Shown here piece by piece: positions 26,105 to 34,929 of a DNA stretch of 64,000 nucleotides. Each line of letters begins with the position of its first letter. Positions within the stretch are counted from its first letter, which is position 1. Source of the stretch: Sphingomonadales bacterium (GTDB taxonomy: Bacteria > Pseudomonadota > Alphaproteobacteria > Sphingomonadales > Sphingomonadaceae); NCBI GenBank assembly GCA_004173185.1, contig SEFZ01000010.1, forward strand, positions 1 to 64,000, in the 5' to 3' direction. The notes under the pieces are model-generated. The model saw only the letters and a list, made by a program, of their open reading frames with translations, did no database searches and had not been told where the DNA came from. Position numbers and translations under genes: made by a program.

Positions 26105-26580
26105 GAGAGCGCCACGGTGCCTGCTGATCGGGACCGTCATTTGCGGCCATCGCGAGCGGCTTAACGAGTCCACTGATGGTGATGCTATCTGGGGCGACAA
26201 CCACCCTGTCGATAAACCGCCGCGCATAGCCTTGCCGAACGCTGCCATCGTCTGAGCGAAGCTTCGCGAGAATCACTTCGCCAATCGGTCGATGGCTTCG
26301 CGCGTGATGCGACGATCTGCGGCCCAGAGCTGCCGTTCGACCAAAATGATTTCCTGCTCAAGATCGGCGCCTCGTGCGTTGGTTCGCCATGCGGGCTGCG
26401 AAGTCGGCGTCGCGCGCACTGACGACCCCTTGCTCGATGAACTCGAACATATTCTGGATCGCGCCATCGACGCGCGTGTGCTCGGTGCGGAGCGCTTCAG
26501 GTGAGCCTCCCGTTCGCGCACGGCTGCGGAGCTGTCGTCGAGCCAATTCGCAAGCAAGGTTAAACTTGTCCCTGAAGATC
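26105..26580 (-). pseudogene. Degraded serine-recombinase C-terminal fragment
   Basis: Minus-strand reading alternates among three frames yet yields a coherent fragment in order: FRDKFNLACELARRQ, DDSSAAVREREAHLK, RVDGAIQNMFEFIEQGVV, GADLEQEIILVERQL, then RQGYARRFIDRVVVAPDSI. The helical spacer and the YxRxFxDRV ending resemble the C-terminus of large serine recombinases. The catalytic N-domain is absent, and at least three frame breaks are needed. It fills most of the 547-base gap after the tRNA and marks a lost mobile element. Confidence 0.6.
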
Positions 26581-26637
26581 CGGCGCACCCCCGAAAGTCT
26601 GTTTCCAGTTGCATCGCTGGCGCTAAAAGCTGCAGCC

Positions 26638-27216
26638 ATGCTCCCAATGTCAAATGCAAAAGACTCCACAGCGGATCCGAACGTTTCCGAAAAATTCGGC
26701 CCGAACGGAGATCTGCGTCTGGAGCGATTTCTGCCCGCACTTATAACCTGGGCAGCCCATCGCCTGGCCGCGAACAACTCGATTGTATATCGCGACAAGT
26801 TTGATGTGACCCTTACCGAATGGCGAGTGATGCTGCATCTGACGGCGGAGCCGGGATCGAGCGCGGCGCAGCTGGCGCATGCGATCGGATATGACAAGGC
26901 ATCGATCAGCCGCACCGTGGGATCGCTGGCGCAACGCGGCCTCTTGTGTGAACGGGCGCATGCCTCCGACGGGCGCGCACTGCACCTCGATCTCACCGAG
27001 CAGGGCGAAAAGCTATACCGCGAAATCCTTCCCGTAGCGCTGGAACAGGAAACCCGATTGCTGGCGGGTTTGTCTCTTGAGGAGAGCGAAACGCTAGTCG
27101 ATTTGATGGGTCGGGTGGTCGTTTCCCTGCGCAGCGACGGGCGGCAGATCCAACGACGTGCGCCGACCCGCGGCGTAGATCGCAGACGCGCAAGGAGCGC
27201 TCCGGACGCGAGCTGA
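26638..27216 (+). CDS. MarR-family transcriptional regulator
   Basis: 192 residues from ATG 26638; ATG 26647 is an alternative. The winged helix spans about 60-140, with TEWRVMLHLTAEPGSSAAQL, the recognition segment YDKASISRTVGSLAQRGLL and the wing ASDGRALHLDLTEQG. The tail is Arg-rich. It lies just upstream of a TonB receptor in the same direction, with a perfect inverted repeat between, and probably represses that receptor operon in response to an aromatic or acidic ligand. Confidence 0.92.
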   Translation: MLPMSNAKDSTADPNVSEKFGPNGDLRLERFLPALITWAAHRLAANNSIVYRDKFDVTLTEWRVMLHLTAEPGSSAAQLAHAIGYDKASISRTVGSLAQRGLLCERAHASDGRALHLDLTEQGEKLYREILPVALEQETRLLAGLSLEESETLVDLMGRVVVSLRSDGRQIQRRAPTRGVDRRRARSAPDAS

Positions 27217-27225
27217 AATGGTTGC

Positions 27226-27249
27226 GGAGTCAACTTTATTGTTGACTCC
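27226..27249. promoter_or_regulatory. Candidate operator before TonB receptor operon
   Basis: GGAGTCAAC (27226-27234) and GTTGACTCC (27241-27249) are perfect 9-bp arms around TTTATT, followed by CATAACAATTATG. It lies between the MarR gene and the receptor start at 27313, a natural place for MarR binding. Confidence 0.55.
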
Positions 27250-27312
27250 CATAACAATTATGACGACCAACGGATCCGGGCCGCAAGAGCCCGGAAACGT
27301 TGGAGGGATGGG

Positions 27313-30072
27313 ATGGCTTTTCGGCACGACCGCGTACGGGGCGGATTTTTGCGGGTGGGAGCGAGCATGCTCGCACTGGGTATGGCGACCGCTTCCGCGC
27401 TGGCTCAGGATGCTGTCGAACCGGCGCAGACCGAAGCTGTCAACGACATCGTCGTCACCGGCACCCGCGTGGTTCGCGACGGCTATGACGCGCCTACGCC
27501 AACTACGGTAATCGGCATGGAAACGCTCGAGGCAAAGGCGCCAACAACGATCGTCGATGCGCTTGCCACGCTCCCCGCTTTCAAGAACATGTCGACCGCA
27601 AGCACGGCAGGCGTCGGCAATTCCGGAACCGCCGGACAGAGCTTCGTCAATCTCCGTGGCATCGGCGCAAACCGCACGCTGGTGTTGCTCGACGGTCAAC
27701 GCGTTGTTCCATCCACTTCGATCGCCACGGTAGATGTCGGCATCTTGCCCACCGTCCTGCTTGAGCGGGTCGATGTCGTCACCGGAGGCGCCTCTGCGGC
27801 ATGGGGATCCGACGCCGTATCCGGCGTCGTAAACTTCGTGCTGAATTCGAAGCTCGAAGGGCTGAAAGGCAATATCGAGTCCGGCATCACGTCGCATGGC
27901 GACAACGCGACCTATAAGGGATCGCTCGCCTTCGGCACGCGGATCGGCGAACGGCTCCACTTGGTCGTGAGCGGCGAAGTCCTGAAGTCGGAGGGAGTAA
28001 TCCCGAATAGCCGGGACAACACGCGTCATCCGGTGGCGACGCTGGTCACCAATCCGGCATGGACCGCGACCAACGGCCAGACGCGGCGGCTGATCCTGCC
28101 TTATGCCTATTTCACGGCAGCGGCATGGGGTGGGGTAATTACCGCTGGGCCATTGCGGGGCACGGAATTCGTCGGTTCCGGCCAGACCCGTCCGTTTCAG
28201 TACGGGCAATATATGGGCACCACCAATCAAGTGCTGAGCGGTCCGGCGGATGTGCCCTGGCTCAATGAGCTGGCCTATCTCGCCCTGCCCCAGGAACGCG
28301 CCGTCGGCTACGCGAAGCTGAGCTGGGACGCCGCCGATGGTCTGAGCCTGTATGCAACCGGCTTGATCGCCGGCAACAAGCCCGGACCCTATTTCACGAC
28401 GCCCCAGAACACCGCCGTCACCGGTGCCTTCACGATCCAGCGCGAGAATCCATATTTGCCCAATGAGGTGCGCCAGCGAATGGTGGGCCTTGGCCTCACC
28501 TCCTTCACGCTCGGCCGCTACTCGGCGGATTGGGGCCGTGGCGAAGTCAGCCGGAGCAACGAAACGCGCCGGGCTGTGCTGGGCTTGCAAGGCCAGATCG
28601 CGGATGGCTGGAAGGTTGATGCCTATGCGCAATATGGCTGGAACCGAAATACCTTCATCATCGGCAATAACGCGATCACCGCGAACGTCCGCAACGCCAT
28701 CGATGTCGTGCAGGGGCCGTCCGGACCGATATGCCGCTCGACCGTGACTGCGCCGACCAATGGCTGCCAGCCGCTCAATCCGTTCGGGACCGGCCAGGCG
28801 TCCGCAGCCGCGCTCGACTATATTCTCGGGGAATCCCGCGCCGATCTGACGCTGCGACAAAAGGTCGCTGCGGCCAGCATTTCGGGCGAGCCCTTCTCCA
28901 CATGGGCCGGGCCGGTCAGTCTCGCGTTCGGAGCGGAATATCGCCGCGAGGAAGCGGTACAAACCAGCGACCCGCTATCGCAGGCCGGCGTGTTCGCGAT
29001 CGGGAATCCCAAAGCGCTGAAGGGTGCGTTCGACGTTAAGGAAGGCTTTGTCGAGACCGTCGTCCCGCTAGCAGTCGATGGTCCTGATGGCGTGCACGCG
29101 ATCGACCTGAACGGCGCAATCCGTTTCACCAATTACAGCACCAGCGGCGATGTGGTGACGTGGAAAGTTGGCTTGAACTACGAACCGGTACCGGGCCTTC
29201 GCTTCCGCGGTACCCGATCGCGCGACATCCGCGCGCCCAACATTCTCGAACTATACACCGCGCCCATCCAGCAGTCGGCTAGCGTGATCGATCCGATCAC
29301 AAACACCCAGCCGCTGACCCAGACCTTCTCGGTCGGCAATCCCAATCTCGTGCCGGAAGAAGCGGATACGACTGCCGTCGGTGTCGTGCTGCAGCCGCGG
29401 TTCCTGCCCGGCTTCCAGGCATCGGTCGATTACTACAAGATCAAGATCGCCGGAGCGATCGCGACGCTCTCGCTGCAGGAGATCGTCAATCGGTGCTTCA
29501 GCGGCAACGCCGCGCTCTGCGCGCTGGTCACCCGCGCGCCGGGGACCAATGCGATCACCCGCATCGATAATCCGTTCCTGAACCTGCAATCGGTGACGAC
29601 CGACGGTCTCGATATCGAACTGGGATATCGCGCCCCGCTGGCGGGTGGAAACTTCTCCATTCGCCTGCTCGCCAGCCGCCTGTTCTCGCTGGTCACCAGC
29701 GATGGCACGACGGCGATCGATCGGGCGGGAGATATTCTGAACGGCCAGCCGAAATGGTCGGGTAATCTCACTGCATCCTATGCATCCGGCGGCTTCCGGA
29801 TCGTTGCTGACGCCAGCTATCTCGGCTCGGGCAAATACGACAACACCTTCGTGCTGCCCACCGACATCAACGACAATAATGTGCCGGCCCGCGCGCTGCT
29901 TAATTTGCAGCTGGCATATGATCTGGGTGTGAAGGGGCAGCGCCGCGAGCTGTTTTTCAACGTCGCCAACCTGTTCGATACCACGCCTCCGCCGATCTTC
30001 ACGATCTCCGGCGGCCCCAATTACGACCGGGTCGGTCGTGCCTTCCGCGTCGGTTTCAGGTTCGAACTGTGA
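27313..30072 (+). CDS. TonB-dependent outer-membrane receptor
   Basis: 919 residues. Signal peptide ending ALAQ near 32; TonB-box-like region NDIVVTGTRV near 44-53. The plug has VNLRGIGANRTLVLLDGQR and GASAAWGSDAVSGVVNFVL. A long beta barrel ends with RVGRAFRVGFRFEL (terminal aromatic nearby, last residue Leu). This is the sphingomonad Oar/CirA-like type that imports complex organics using TonB energy. A ribosome site GGAGGG precedes the ATG. Downstream genes follow within a few bases, so it heads an operon with a secreted protein and an MFS carrier. Confidence 0.93.
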   Translation: MAFRHDRVRGGFLRVGASMLALGMATASALAQDAVEPAQTEAVNDIVVTGTRVVRDGYDAPTPTTVIGMETLEAKAPTTIVDALATLPAFKNMSTASTAGVGNSGTAGQSFVNLRGIGANRTLVLLDGQRVVPSTSIATVDVGILPTVLLERVDVVTGGASAAWGSDAVSGVVNFVLNSKLEGLKGNIESGITSHGDNATYKGSLAFGTRIGERLHLVVSGEVLKSEGVIPNSRDNTRHPVATLVTNPAWTATNGQTRRLILPYAYFTAAAWGGVITAGPLRGTEFVGSGQTRPFQYGQYMGTTNQVLSGPADVPWLNELAYLALPQERAVGYAKLSWDAADGLSLYATGLIAGNKPGPYFTTPQNTAVTGAFTIQRENPYLPNEVRQRMVGLGLTSFTLGRYSADWGRGEVSRSNETRRAVLGLQGQIADGWKVDAYAQYGWNRNTFIIGNNAITANVRNAIDVVQGPSGPICRSTVTAPTNGCQPLNPFGTGQASAAALDYILGESRADLTLRQKVAAASISGEPFSTWAGPVSLAFGAEYRREEAVQTSDPLSQAGVFAIGNPKALKGAFDVKEGFVETVVPLAVDGPDGVHAIDLNGAIRFTNYSTSGDVVTWKVGLNYEPVPGLRFRGTRSRDIRAPNILELYTAPIQQSASVIDPITNTQPLTQTFSVGNPNLVPEEADTTAVGVVLQPRFLPGFQASVDYYKIKIAGAIATLSLQEIVNRCFSGNAALCALVTRAPGTNAITRIDNPFLNLQSVTTDGLDIELGYRAPLAGGNFSIRLLASRLFSLVTSDGTTAIDRAGDILNGQPKWSGNLTASYASGGFRIVADASYLGSGKYDNTFVLPTDINDNNVPARALLNLQLAYDLGVKGQRRELFFNVANLFDTTPPPIFTISGGPNYDRVGRAFRVGFRFEL

Positions 30073-30083
30073 GGAGTATTTCC

Positions 30084-31040
30084 ATGCGCCTGCCCTATCT
30101 CGTCGCCGCTTTTGCTCTTACGATGGTATCCACGGCAATGCCCGCGGCCGCGCAGAAATGCGATGAGAGCTGCCTGCTCGATATTGCCGGCGATTATCTG
30201 GACGGCTTGGCCGCCAACGACATCTCGACCGTTCCCTTCGCGCCGGGCGTGAAAGCCACGGAGAATGGCGTTGTATCCGCGCCGGGCGAGGGCATCTGGA
30301 AGACCGCACAGATGTGGCTTTATCGCCATACCAACGTCGATCCTGTGACTGGCGAGATCGTCGTGCTGGGCAGTGTAAGCGAGGGCGACGGGCCGGACAA
30401 GAAGCCGCTGGACGCCTTGACCGTCGTCCGCCTCAAAGTGGCGTCGCGCAAGATCGTTGAAAGCGAATTGCTGGTGGTGCGTCCCGGCGAGTTCGCGCTG
30501 TTCGGTCCGCGCACCTTCACCGATCCGCATCCGTTGTTCGGCGCGCAGGTGCCGGTGGCGAAGCGATCGACCCGAAAGGAACTGGCGGCGATCGGGCGCG
30601 GCTATTTCGACGCGCTGATACAGGGCAATCCCAAGCGCGTTGCGTTTCATCCGGATTGCAATCGCTGGGAAAACGGCATCCAGACGACCAATAATCCTGT
30701 CCGGCGCAGCTCGAGTTGCGCGGAGGGTATGCGCCGCTTTCCCTACATGCACAGCTATCGCGACGTGAGGATCCCGATCATCGATCAGGAGCGTGGTCTG
30801 GTGCTGGCAATTACGGCTTTCGACATGCCGCTGCAGACACGCACCATCCAGTTGCGCAAGAACAAGTCGTTCGAGGTCACGCCGGAGCGCAATCGCCTGC
30901 CCCGCACCCTGTTCCTCTACGAGCTGTTCAAGATCGAGGGTGGCCGCATCCGCTATATCGAGGCAATGATGCGGAACATGCCGCTGGGGGCGGATCTGGG
31001 CTGGGGAGGGGACAAGGGCAATGCGAACCACATCGAGTAA
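30084..31040 (+). CDS. Secreted DUF8021-like protein
   Basis: 318 residues from ATG 30084 with GAGGAG 7 bases before it; GTG 30069, overlapping the receptor stop, is possible. Signal peptide MRLPYLVAAFALTMVSTAMP, then a CDESCLL pair of cysteines. Two repeated halves each start with a helix of NTF2-like type (YLDGLAANDIS and GRGYFDALIQGNPKRV). This resembles the DUF8021/SnoaL-like secreted proteins of bacteria and fungi. It may bind or process the substrate taken up by the receptor; no catalytic residue can be assigned. Confidence 0.75.
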   Translation: MRLPYLVAAFALTMVSTAMPAAAQKCDESCLLDIAGDYLDGLAANDISTVPFAPGVKATENGVVSAPGEGIWKTAQMWLYRHTNVDPVTGEIVVLGSVSEGDGPDKKPLDALTVVRLKVASRKIVESELLVVRPGEFALFGPRTFTDPHPLFGAQVPVAKRSTRKELAAIGRGYFDALIQGNPKRVAFHPDCNRWENGIQTTNNPVRRSSSCAEGMRRFPYMHSYRDVRIPIIDQERGLVLAITAFDMPLQTRTIQLRKNKSFEVTPERNRLPRTLFLYELFKIEGGRIRYIEAMMRNMPLGADLGWGGDKGNANHIE

Positions 31041-32246
31041 TTGCGGGTGCAGATAGCCCGCGGAACCGGCAGGCTGGGCGCGTTCGCCTGTTTCCTGGTC
31101 GCGGTGCTGGAGGGCTATGACATCCAGTCCTTTGGCGTCGCGGCACCGGTCCTTGGCCGAGAATTGGGCCTGAGCGCCGCCCAGCTGGGATATGCCGGCA
31201 GCGCAGCCATGTTCGGCCTGGTATTCGGCGCTTTCGGCGGTGGTTCGCTGGCCGGGCGCTGGGGCCCGAAGCCGGTCCTGATCCTGTCGATGGTGCTGTT
31301 CGGCATCTTCTCCCTTGCCACGGCTTTTGCGGATAGTGTGGGCACTCTGATCGCGGCACGCTTTGCGACGGGCCTCGGTTTCGGAGCCGCAATGCCCAAT
31401 CTGATTGCCGTCGCGACGCAGTTGCGGCCCGGGGGCAAGCATGCAGCGCTTACCACGGCCATTTTTTGCGGGATGCCCGCTGGTGGAGCTTTGGTTTCAC
31501 TTTTCGCCGGCGCGATGGAGCCAGCGATGAATTGGCGGCTTGTGTTCGCCGTGGGCGGCATATTGCCGCTACTGCTGATTCCCGTCGTCTTGGCGGTGCT
31601 GCCATCCTTTCGGGCTGCCGGGCGCGAGCACGTCCCCGCCTCGTTGAAACACGCGCTTTTCAGCGAAGGGCGATGGCGCGTCACACTGATGCTGTGGACT
31701 GCATTCATCCTGACCCTGCTCCTTCTCAACCTGCTGCTCAATTGGCTGCCGGCGCTGATCGTCGCCAAGGAATTCAGCGGTGCACAGGGGGCTACGGCGT
31801 CGCTGGCGTTCAATCTTTGCGCAATCCCGGTTGCGCTGTTGCTCGGAGTGCTGGCGGATCGGAACGGCTATGCCTGGCCGATGGCGTTCGCCACCATGAT
31901 GCTCGTATCTGGTATCGCAACGCTGGTGCTCGTGTCCGGCTATGGTTCGGTTATCGCCGCGGCCGGATTGATGGGCGGCGCGGTCGTCGGAGCGCAGTAT
32001 CTTCTCTATGCCTTTGCGCCGCTTCCTTATCCCGGGCCCGCGCGGATCGTCGCGGCGGGAGTCGCGATCGGCATCGGGCGCATCGGCTCGATCGCCGGGC
32101 CGTTGCTGGCGGGCAGTCTGCGCCAGTCAGGGTTCACGCCCGACGGCGTTTTTCTCCTGTTAGTCCCGATCGCTTTGTTTGCGGGCGCGACATCCCTTCT
32201 GGCCTACCGCCTCTCGCGCCTCGGCAAAGCTGCCGTACCAAGGTAA
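31041..32246 (+). CDS. MFS transporter, aromatic acid:H+ symporter type
   Basis: 401 residues, 12 transmembrane helices. It begins with TTG directly after the preceding stop; GTG 31047 is an alternative. The segment LEGYDIQSFGVAAPVLGREL with the acidic residue in TM1 and the loop GRWGPKPVLI are characteristic of AAHS carriers (PcaK/MhpT type), which import benzoates and related acids with protons. It completes the receptor operon and agrees with an aromatic-acid theme. A perfect inverted repeat (32286-32305) follows 40 bases after the stop. Confidence 0.85.
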   Translation: MRVQIARGTGRLGAFACFLVAVLEGYDIQSFGVAAPVLGRELGLSAAQLGYAGSAAMFGLVFGAFGGGSLAGRWGPKPVLILSMVLFGIFSLATAFADSVGTLIAARFATGLGFGAAMPNLIAVATQLRPGGKHAALTTAIFCGMPAGGALVSLFAGAMEPAMNWRLVFAVGGILPLLLIPVVLAVLPSFRAAGREHVPASLKHALFSEGRWRVTLMLWTAFILTLLLLNLLLNWLPALIVAKEFSGAQGATASLAFNLCAIPVALLLGVLADRNGYAWPMAFATMMLVSGIATLVLVSGYGSVIAAAGLMGGAVVGAQYLLYAFAPLPYPGPARIVAAGVAIGIGRIGSIAGPLLAGSLRQSGFTPDGVFLLLVPIALFAGATSLLAYRLSRLGKAAVPR

Positions 32247-32344
32247 GTGGCGGGCCTGGCGGCGATAAAAGAGAATCAGGCGCGCTTGATAGTTTCCACT
32301 ATCAAATCCCCCGCTCTCCATCCCAAACGCGTTGTCAGCAGCTC

Positions 32345-32600
32345 GGTCGTCTGCGGCGGCTCAGGGATCGCGGCACCCGCAAGCATCGCAGGCGCGATGC
32401 ATGCCGAAGCAGGTATTGCCGGCACCGCCACGAGCCTTTCGGTTGAGGTCCAGATGCTCACCAGCGCGATCGTCGCTTCGCTCATTTCGGTGCTCCGCCG
32501 ATTCGTTCGTGGCGATAGCGGCGGGAATATTGGCGATGAGCATACTGGCATATTGCTCCGCGTCCGCCGGGCGATCGGTTCTCTCGCCGCTAGCCTTAGG
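32345..32600 (+). pseudogene. Decayed C-terminal copy of an MFS gene
   Basis: Translation in two frames gives AAPASIAGAMHAEAGIAGTA and VQMLTSAIVASLISV, then FVAIAAGILAMSILAY after a frame change. The intact MFS gene at 33726-34880 carries the parallel sequence ASPTGLAGAMHAEDGIAGTA and IQMLTSAGVTAAM. The fragment has no N-terminus and ends near the LysR stop. The first 100 bases of this 349-base gap hold a perfect inverted repeat TTGATAGT/ACTATCAA and nothing else I can name. Confidence 0.75.
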
Positions 32601-33498
32601 TGTCGGCCACAGGCTCAGCTGCCGAATTGAAAATCTCGGCCACCAACTCGCGGATCAACTGCTCCACCGCAATAAAGGCCGGCCCGGTTGGTGCGTCGGC
32701 GCGGTGACAGAGATTGACCGTTCTGCGGATCGGATCCGAGCGCATGGGCCAGGCGGCCAGCGATCCGGCCGCCACGCCCGCAGCTACGGCCGACCAAGGC
32801 AACAGGCTTACGCCAAGACCCTTTGCCACGAGCGAAAGCACCACGGGCAGCGAATTGACTTCCGCAATCACCTTGGGCTCCACTTGCAGCAGCCAAGAGA
32901 AGAGAACGCCCCGCAGGATATTGGGATAGCGGGTCACCAGCCACGGCAAAGCCGCCAGTTCGACCGGATCGGTCGGCGGCTGCGGCGCCCCAGCAGCGGT
33001 TATTATCACCACCTCCTCCTGCCCGATCGCGATTGCCGTTATCTCGGGGCCGGTTGGGGCGGAGGGAATGACCGCCATATCGAGCACGCCGGAGGCGAGG
33101 TTGCTCGCAAGCTCGATCGCCGATGCTTCGACCAGATGAATGCGGATCAGCGGATGTTCCACCAGCAAACGCTCGATTAGCGGCAGCCCGACCGGCATCA
33201 CCAACGTCGGCGGCAGGCCCACCGTCACGAAAGTCACCGACTGGCCTTCGGTGTCGCCAGAGGTCAACGCATTGAAATATCGCAACATGATCTGCGCGCG
33301 TGGATAAAGTCGTCGCCCGGCCTCCGTCAGCGCAACGCCGCTGTGCGATCGCGTGAAGAGCTCGACCTTCAACTCGGTTTCGAGGATCGCGAGCTGCTGG
33401 CTAAGCGCCGGCTGAGCGATCCCCAAAGCGGCGGCGGCGCGATTGATGCTGCCGGCGTCGGCGATCCGCACAAAATATTCCAGGCGCCTAGTTTCCAT
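32596..33498 (-). CDS. LysR-family transcriptional regulator
   Basis: 300 residues from ATG 33498, which has a GGGGGG ribosome site; GTG 33504 would add two residues. The helix-turn-helix is at the N-terminus (METRRLEYFVRIADAGSINR, then AAAALGIAQPALSQQLAILE). An effector domain of two periplasmic-binding-protein-like lobes follows. It is divergent from the long MFS/TRAP/CoA-transferase operon. The 52-bp element just upstream (33522-33573) contains a TTAT-N7-ATAA dyad of LysR type, so autoregulation and operon activation are likely. Confidence 0.93.
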   Translation of the reverse strand: METRRLEYFVRIADAGSINRAAAALGIAQPALSQQLAILETELKVELFTRSHSGVALTEAGRRLYPRAQIMLRYFNALTSGDTEGQSVTFVTVGLPPTLVMPVGLPLIERLLVEHPLIRIHLVEASAIELASNLASGVLDMAVIPSAPTGPEITAIAIGQEEVVIITAAGAPQPPTDPVELAALPWLVTRYPNILRGVLFSWLLQVEPKVIAEVNSLPVVLSLVAKGLGVSLLPWSAVAAGVAAGSLAAWPMRSDPIRRTVNLCHRADAPTGPAFIAVEQLIRELVAEIFNSAAEPVADT

Positions 33499-33521
33499 GC
33501 CCACCCCCCTTTGGAATATGG

Positions 33522-33573
33522 ATACATTATCTGCTTATACCTCCCATAACAACTGACTGTTGGCGCGACCCAG
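33522..33573 (+). promoter_or_regulatory. 52-bp regulatory element, copy 1 (LysR promoter)
   Basis: Contains ATACAT, GCTTATACCT, CCATAAC and ACTGACTGTTGGCGCGACC in that order. The reverse complement of 47364-47415 has the same blocks with the same spacing; about 46 of 52 bases agree. TTATACCTCCCATAA within it is an interrupted dyad of the T-N11-A type used by LysR proteins. It starts 24 bases before the lysR start. Confidence 0.8.
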
Positions 33574-33609
33574 ACGCCGCGCTGTACCTCATGCCGCAAC
33601 AAGGAGAGG

Positions 33610-33716
33610 ATGATGGCTGGGCAATTGGTATCGGATACCCGCGGATGGTCGACCGCGTGATCGTCTGCTCCGCGAATCCGATGGATTTCGCGCTATTTCC
33701 CCGCATCGTCCGCTGA
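33610..33716 (+). other. Two tiny overlapping ORFs, possible gene remnant
   Basis: ATG 33610 is directly preceded by AAGGAGAGG and opens 16 codons (MMAGQLVSDTRGWSTA) ending TGA at 33658. GTG 33657 overlaps that stop (GTGA) and runs 19 codons (MIVCSANPMDFALFPRIVR) to 33716. Joined by one frame change they would read as a single 36-residue piece. They could be the remnant of the first gene of the operon, or leader peptides. Confidence 0.35.
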
Positions 33717-33725
33717 CGGTCCCTC

Positions 33726-34880
33726 GTGACGCCCAAGCTCGATCGCTCGCTGATCCTGCTGCTCGCCGGCGTCAGCGCGCTGGGATCGCTTGCGATTCAC
33801 CTGTTCGTGCCCGCGATGCCGGCCGTGGCCAAGGAATTGGCGTCGGGCCCCGGCACGGTGCAATTGACCATAAGCCTCTATCTCTTGGGGCTGGGCGCCG
33901 GACAATTGGCGGCGGGCCCGATCTCCGATGCGATCGGTCGCCGCCCGGTATTGTTCGCAGGGATCGCGATCTTCGCAGCGGCTTCGGCGCTGGCGGCACT
34001 GGCACCCAATGTAGAGATGTTGCTGGCCGCCCGGCTTATCGAAGCGGCCGGCGCGGCGGCGAGCATGGTTGCCGCGCGCGCACTGGTTTCGGACCTGTCG
34101 GTTCGCGAAGAGACGCCCGCCAATCTCGCCTCGCTGGCCAGTGCGGTTCTGCTGTCGCCGACATTTGCACCCACCTTGGGCGGCGCATTGGTATCGCTGG
34201 CGGGGTGGCGCTTCGTGTTCGTCGCGCTGGCGCTGGCGGGGATCATGGCGGGGGTGGCGGCCGTCCGGCTGGTCCCGCATCAGCCATTGCTCGGCACGCC
34301 GCCGCATCTGGGCCGTTCCTACCTCCGACTGGCGCGCAACGCCCGGTTCCGCAGTTATGTCGCCGGCAATTCGCTGGCCAGCAGTGCGCTGTTTCTCTTC
34401 CTCGGCGCGTCGCCATTCCTGTTGATCGGTCGATACCATCTTTCTCCCGCACAGGCGGGCCTTTGCTACATATTCATCGCCGGCTCCGCGATCATCGGTA
34501 CCTTTCTGGTCCGCAGACTGCGCGGGCGAAATCCATTCCGCATGGGACTGTTGGGCGTGGCCGGGGGCGGAGCGGCGATGCTCGTAATAGCGTTGCTGGG
34601 CGGCACCGGGCCGATCGCGCTGATCGCGCCGATGCTGCTGGTGGGGCTGGGCTGCGGCATCGCCTCGCCAACGGGGCTGGCGGGCGCGATGCACGCAGAG
34701 GACGGCATCGCCGGCACGGCATCGAGCCTGGCCGGGGCGATCCAGATGCTCACCAGCGCGGGCGTGACCGCAGCGATGACCGCTATTGCGCCCGCTGCGC
34801 TGGTGCCGCTCGCCGCCGCCATATTCGCGGCGGGCTTTGTTGCCGTCATCCTCGCCCCGCGCGAGCGGAGCGTGCAATGA
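33726..34880 (+). CDS. MFS transporter, Bcr/CflA-like
   Basis: 384 residues from GTG 33726, 12 transmembrane helices. The N-half LDRSLILLLAGVSALGSLAI with IHLFVPAMP and the loop GPISDAIGRRPVL match the Bcr/CflA (DHA1) drug-efflux-type group. As first intact gene of the LysR-linked operon it may export a toxic intermediate or import substrate. No good ribosome site precedes the GTG. A decayed copy of its 3' part lies on the other side of lysR at 32345-32600. Confidence 0.85.
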   Translation: MTPKLDRSLILLLAGVSALGSLAIHLFVPAMPAVAKELASGPGTVQLTISLYLLGLGAGQLAAGPISDAIGRRPVLFAGIAIFAAASALAALAPNVEMLLAARLIEAAGAAASMVAARALVSDLSVREETPANLASLASAVLLSPTFAPTLGGALVSLAGWRFVFVALALAGIMAGVAAVRLVPHQPLLGTPPHLGRSYLRLARNARFRSYVAGNSLASSALFLFLGASPFLLIGRYHLSPAQAGLCYIFIAGSAIIGTFLVRRLRGRNPFRMGLLGVAGGGAAMLVIALLGGTGPIALIAPMLLVGLGCGIASPTGLAGAMHAEDGIAGTASSLAGAIQMLTSAGVTAAMTAIAPAALVPLAAAIFAAGFVAVILAPRERSVQ

Positions 34881-34929
34881 TACTGCGACTATCGAAAAGA
34901 ACGGGCCGCGAGCCCGCGAGGGAGGGGTG

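Noticed and set aside
27094..28962. A 622-residue minus-strand frame opposite the TonB receptor
   Set aside because: The plus strand encodes a full receptor with plug and barrel motifs; the antisense frame has none.
32286..32305. Inverted repeat TTGATAGT/ACTATCAA as terminator of the AAHS carrier gene
   Set aside because: The stem is short and AT-rich and no T run follows, so I only note it.
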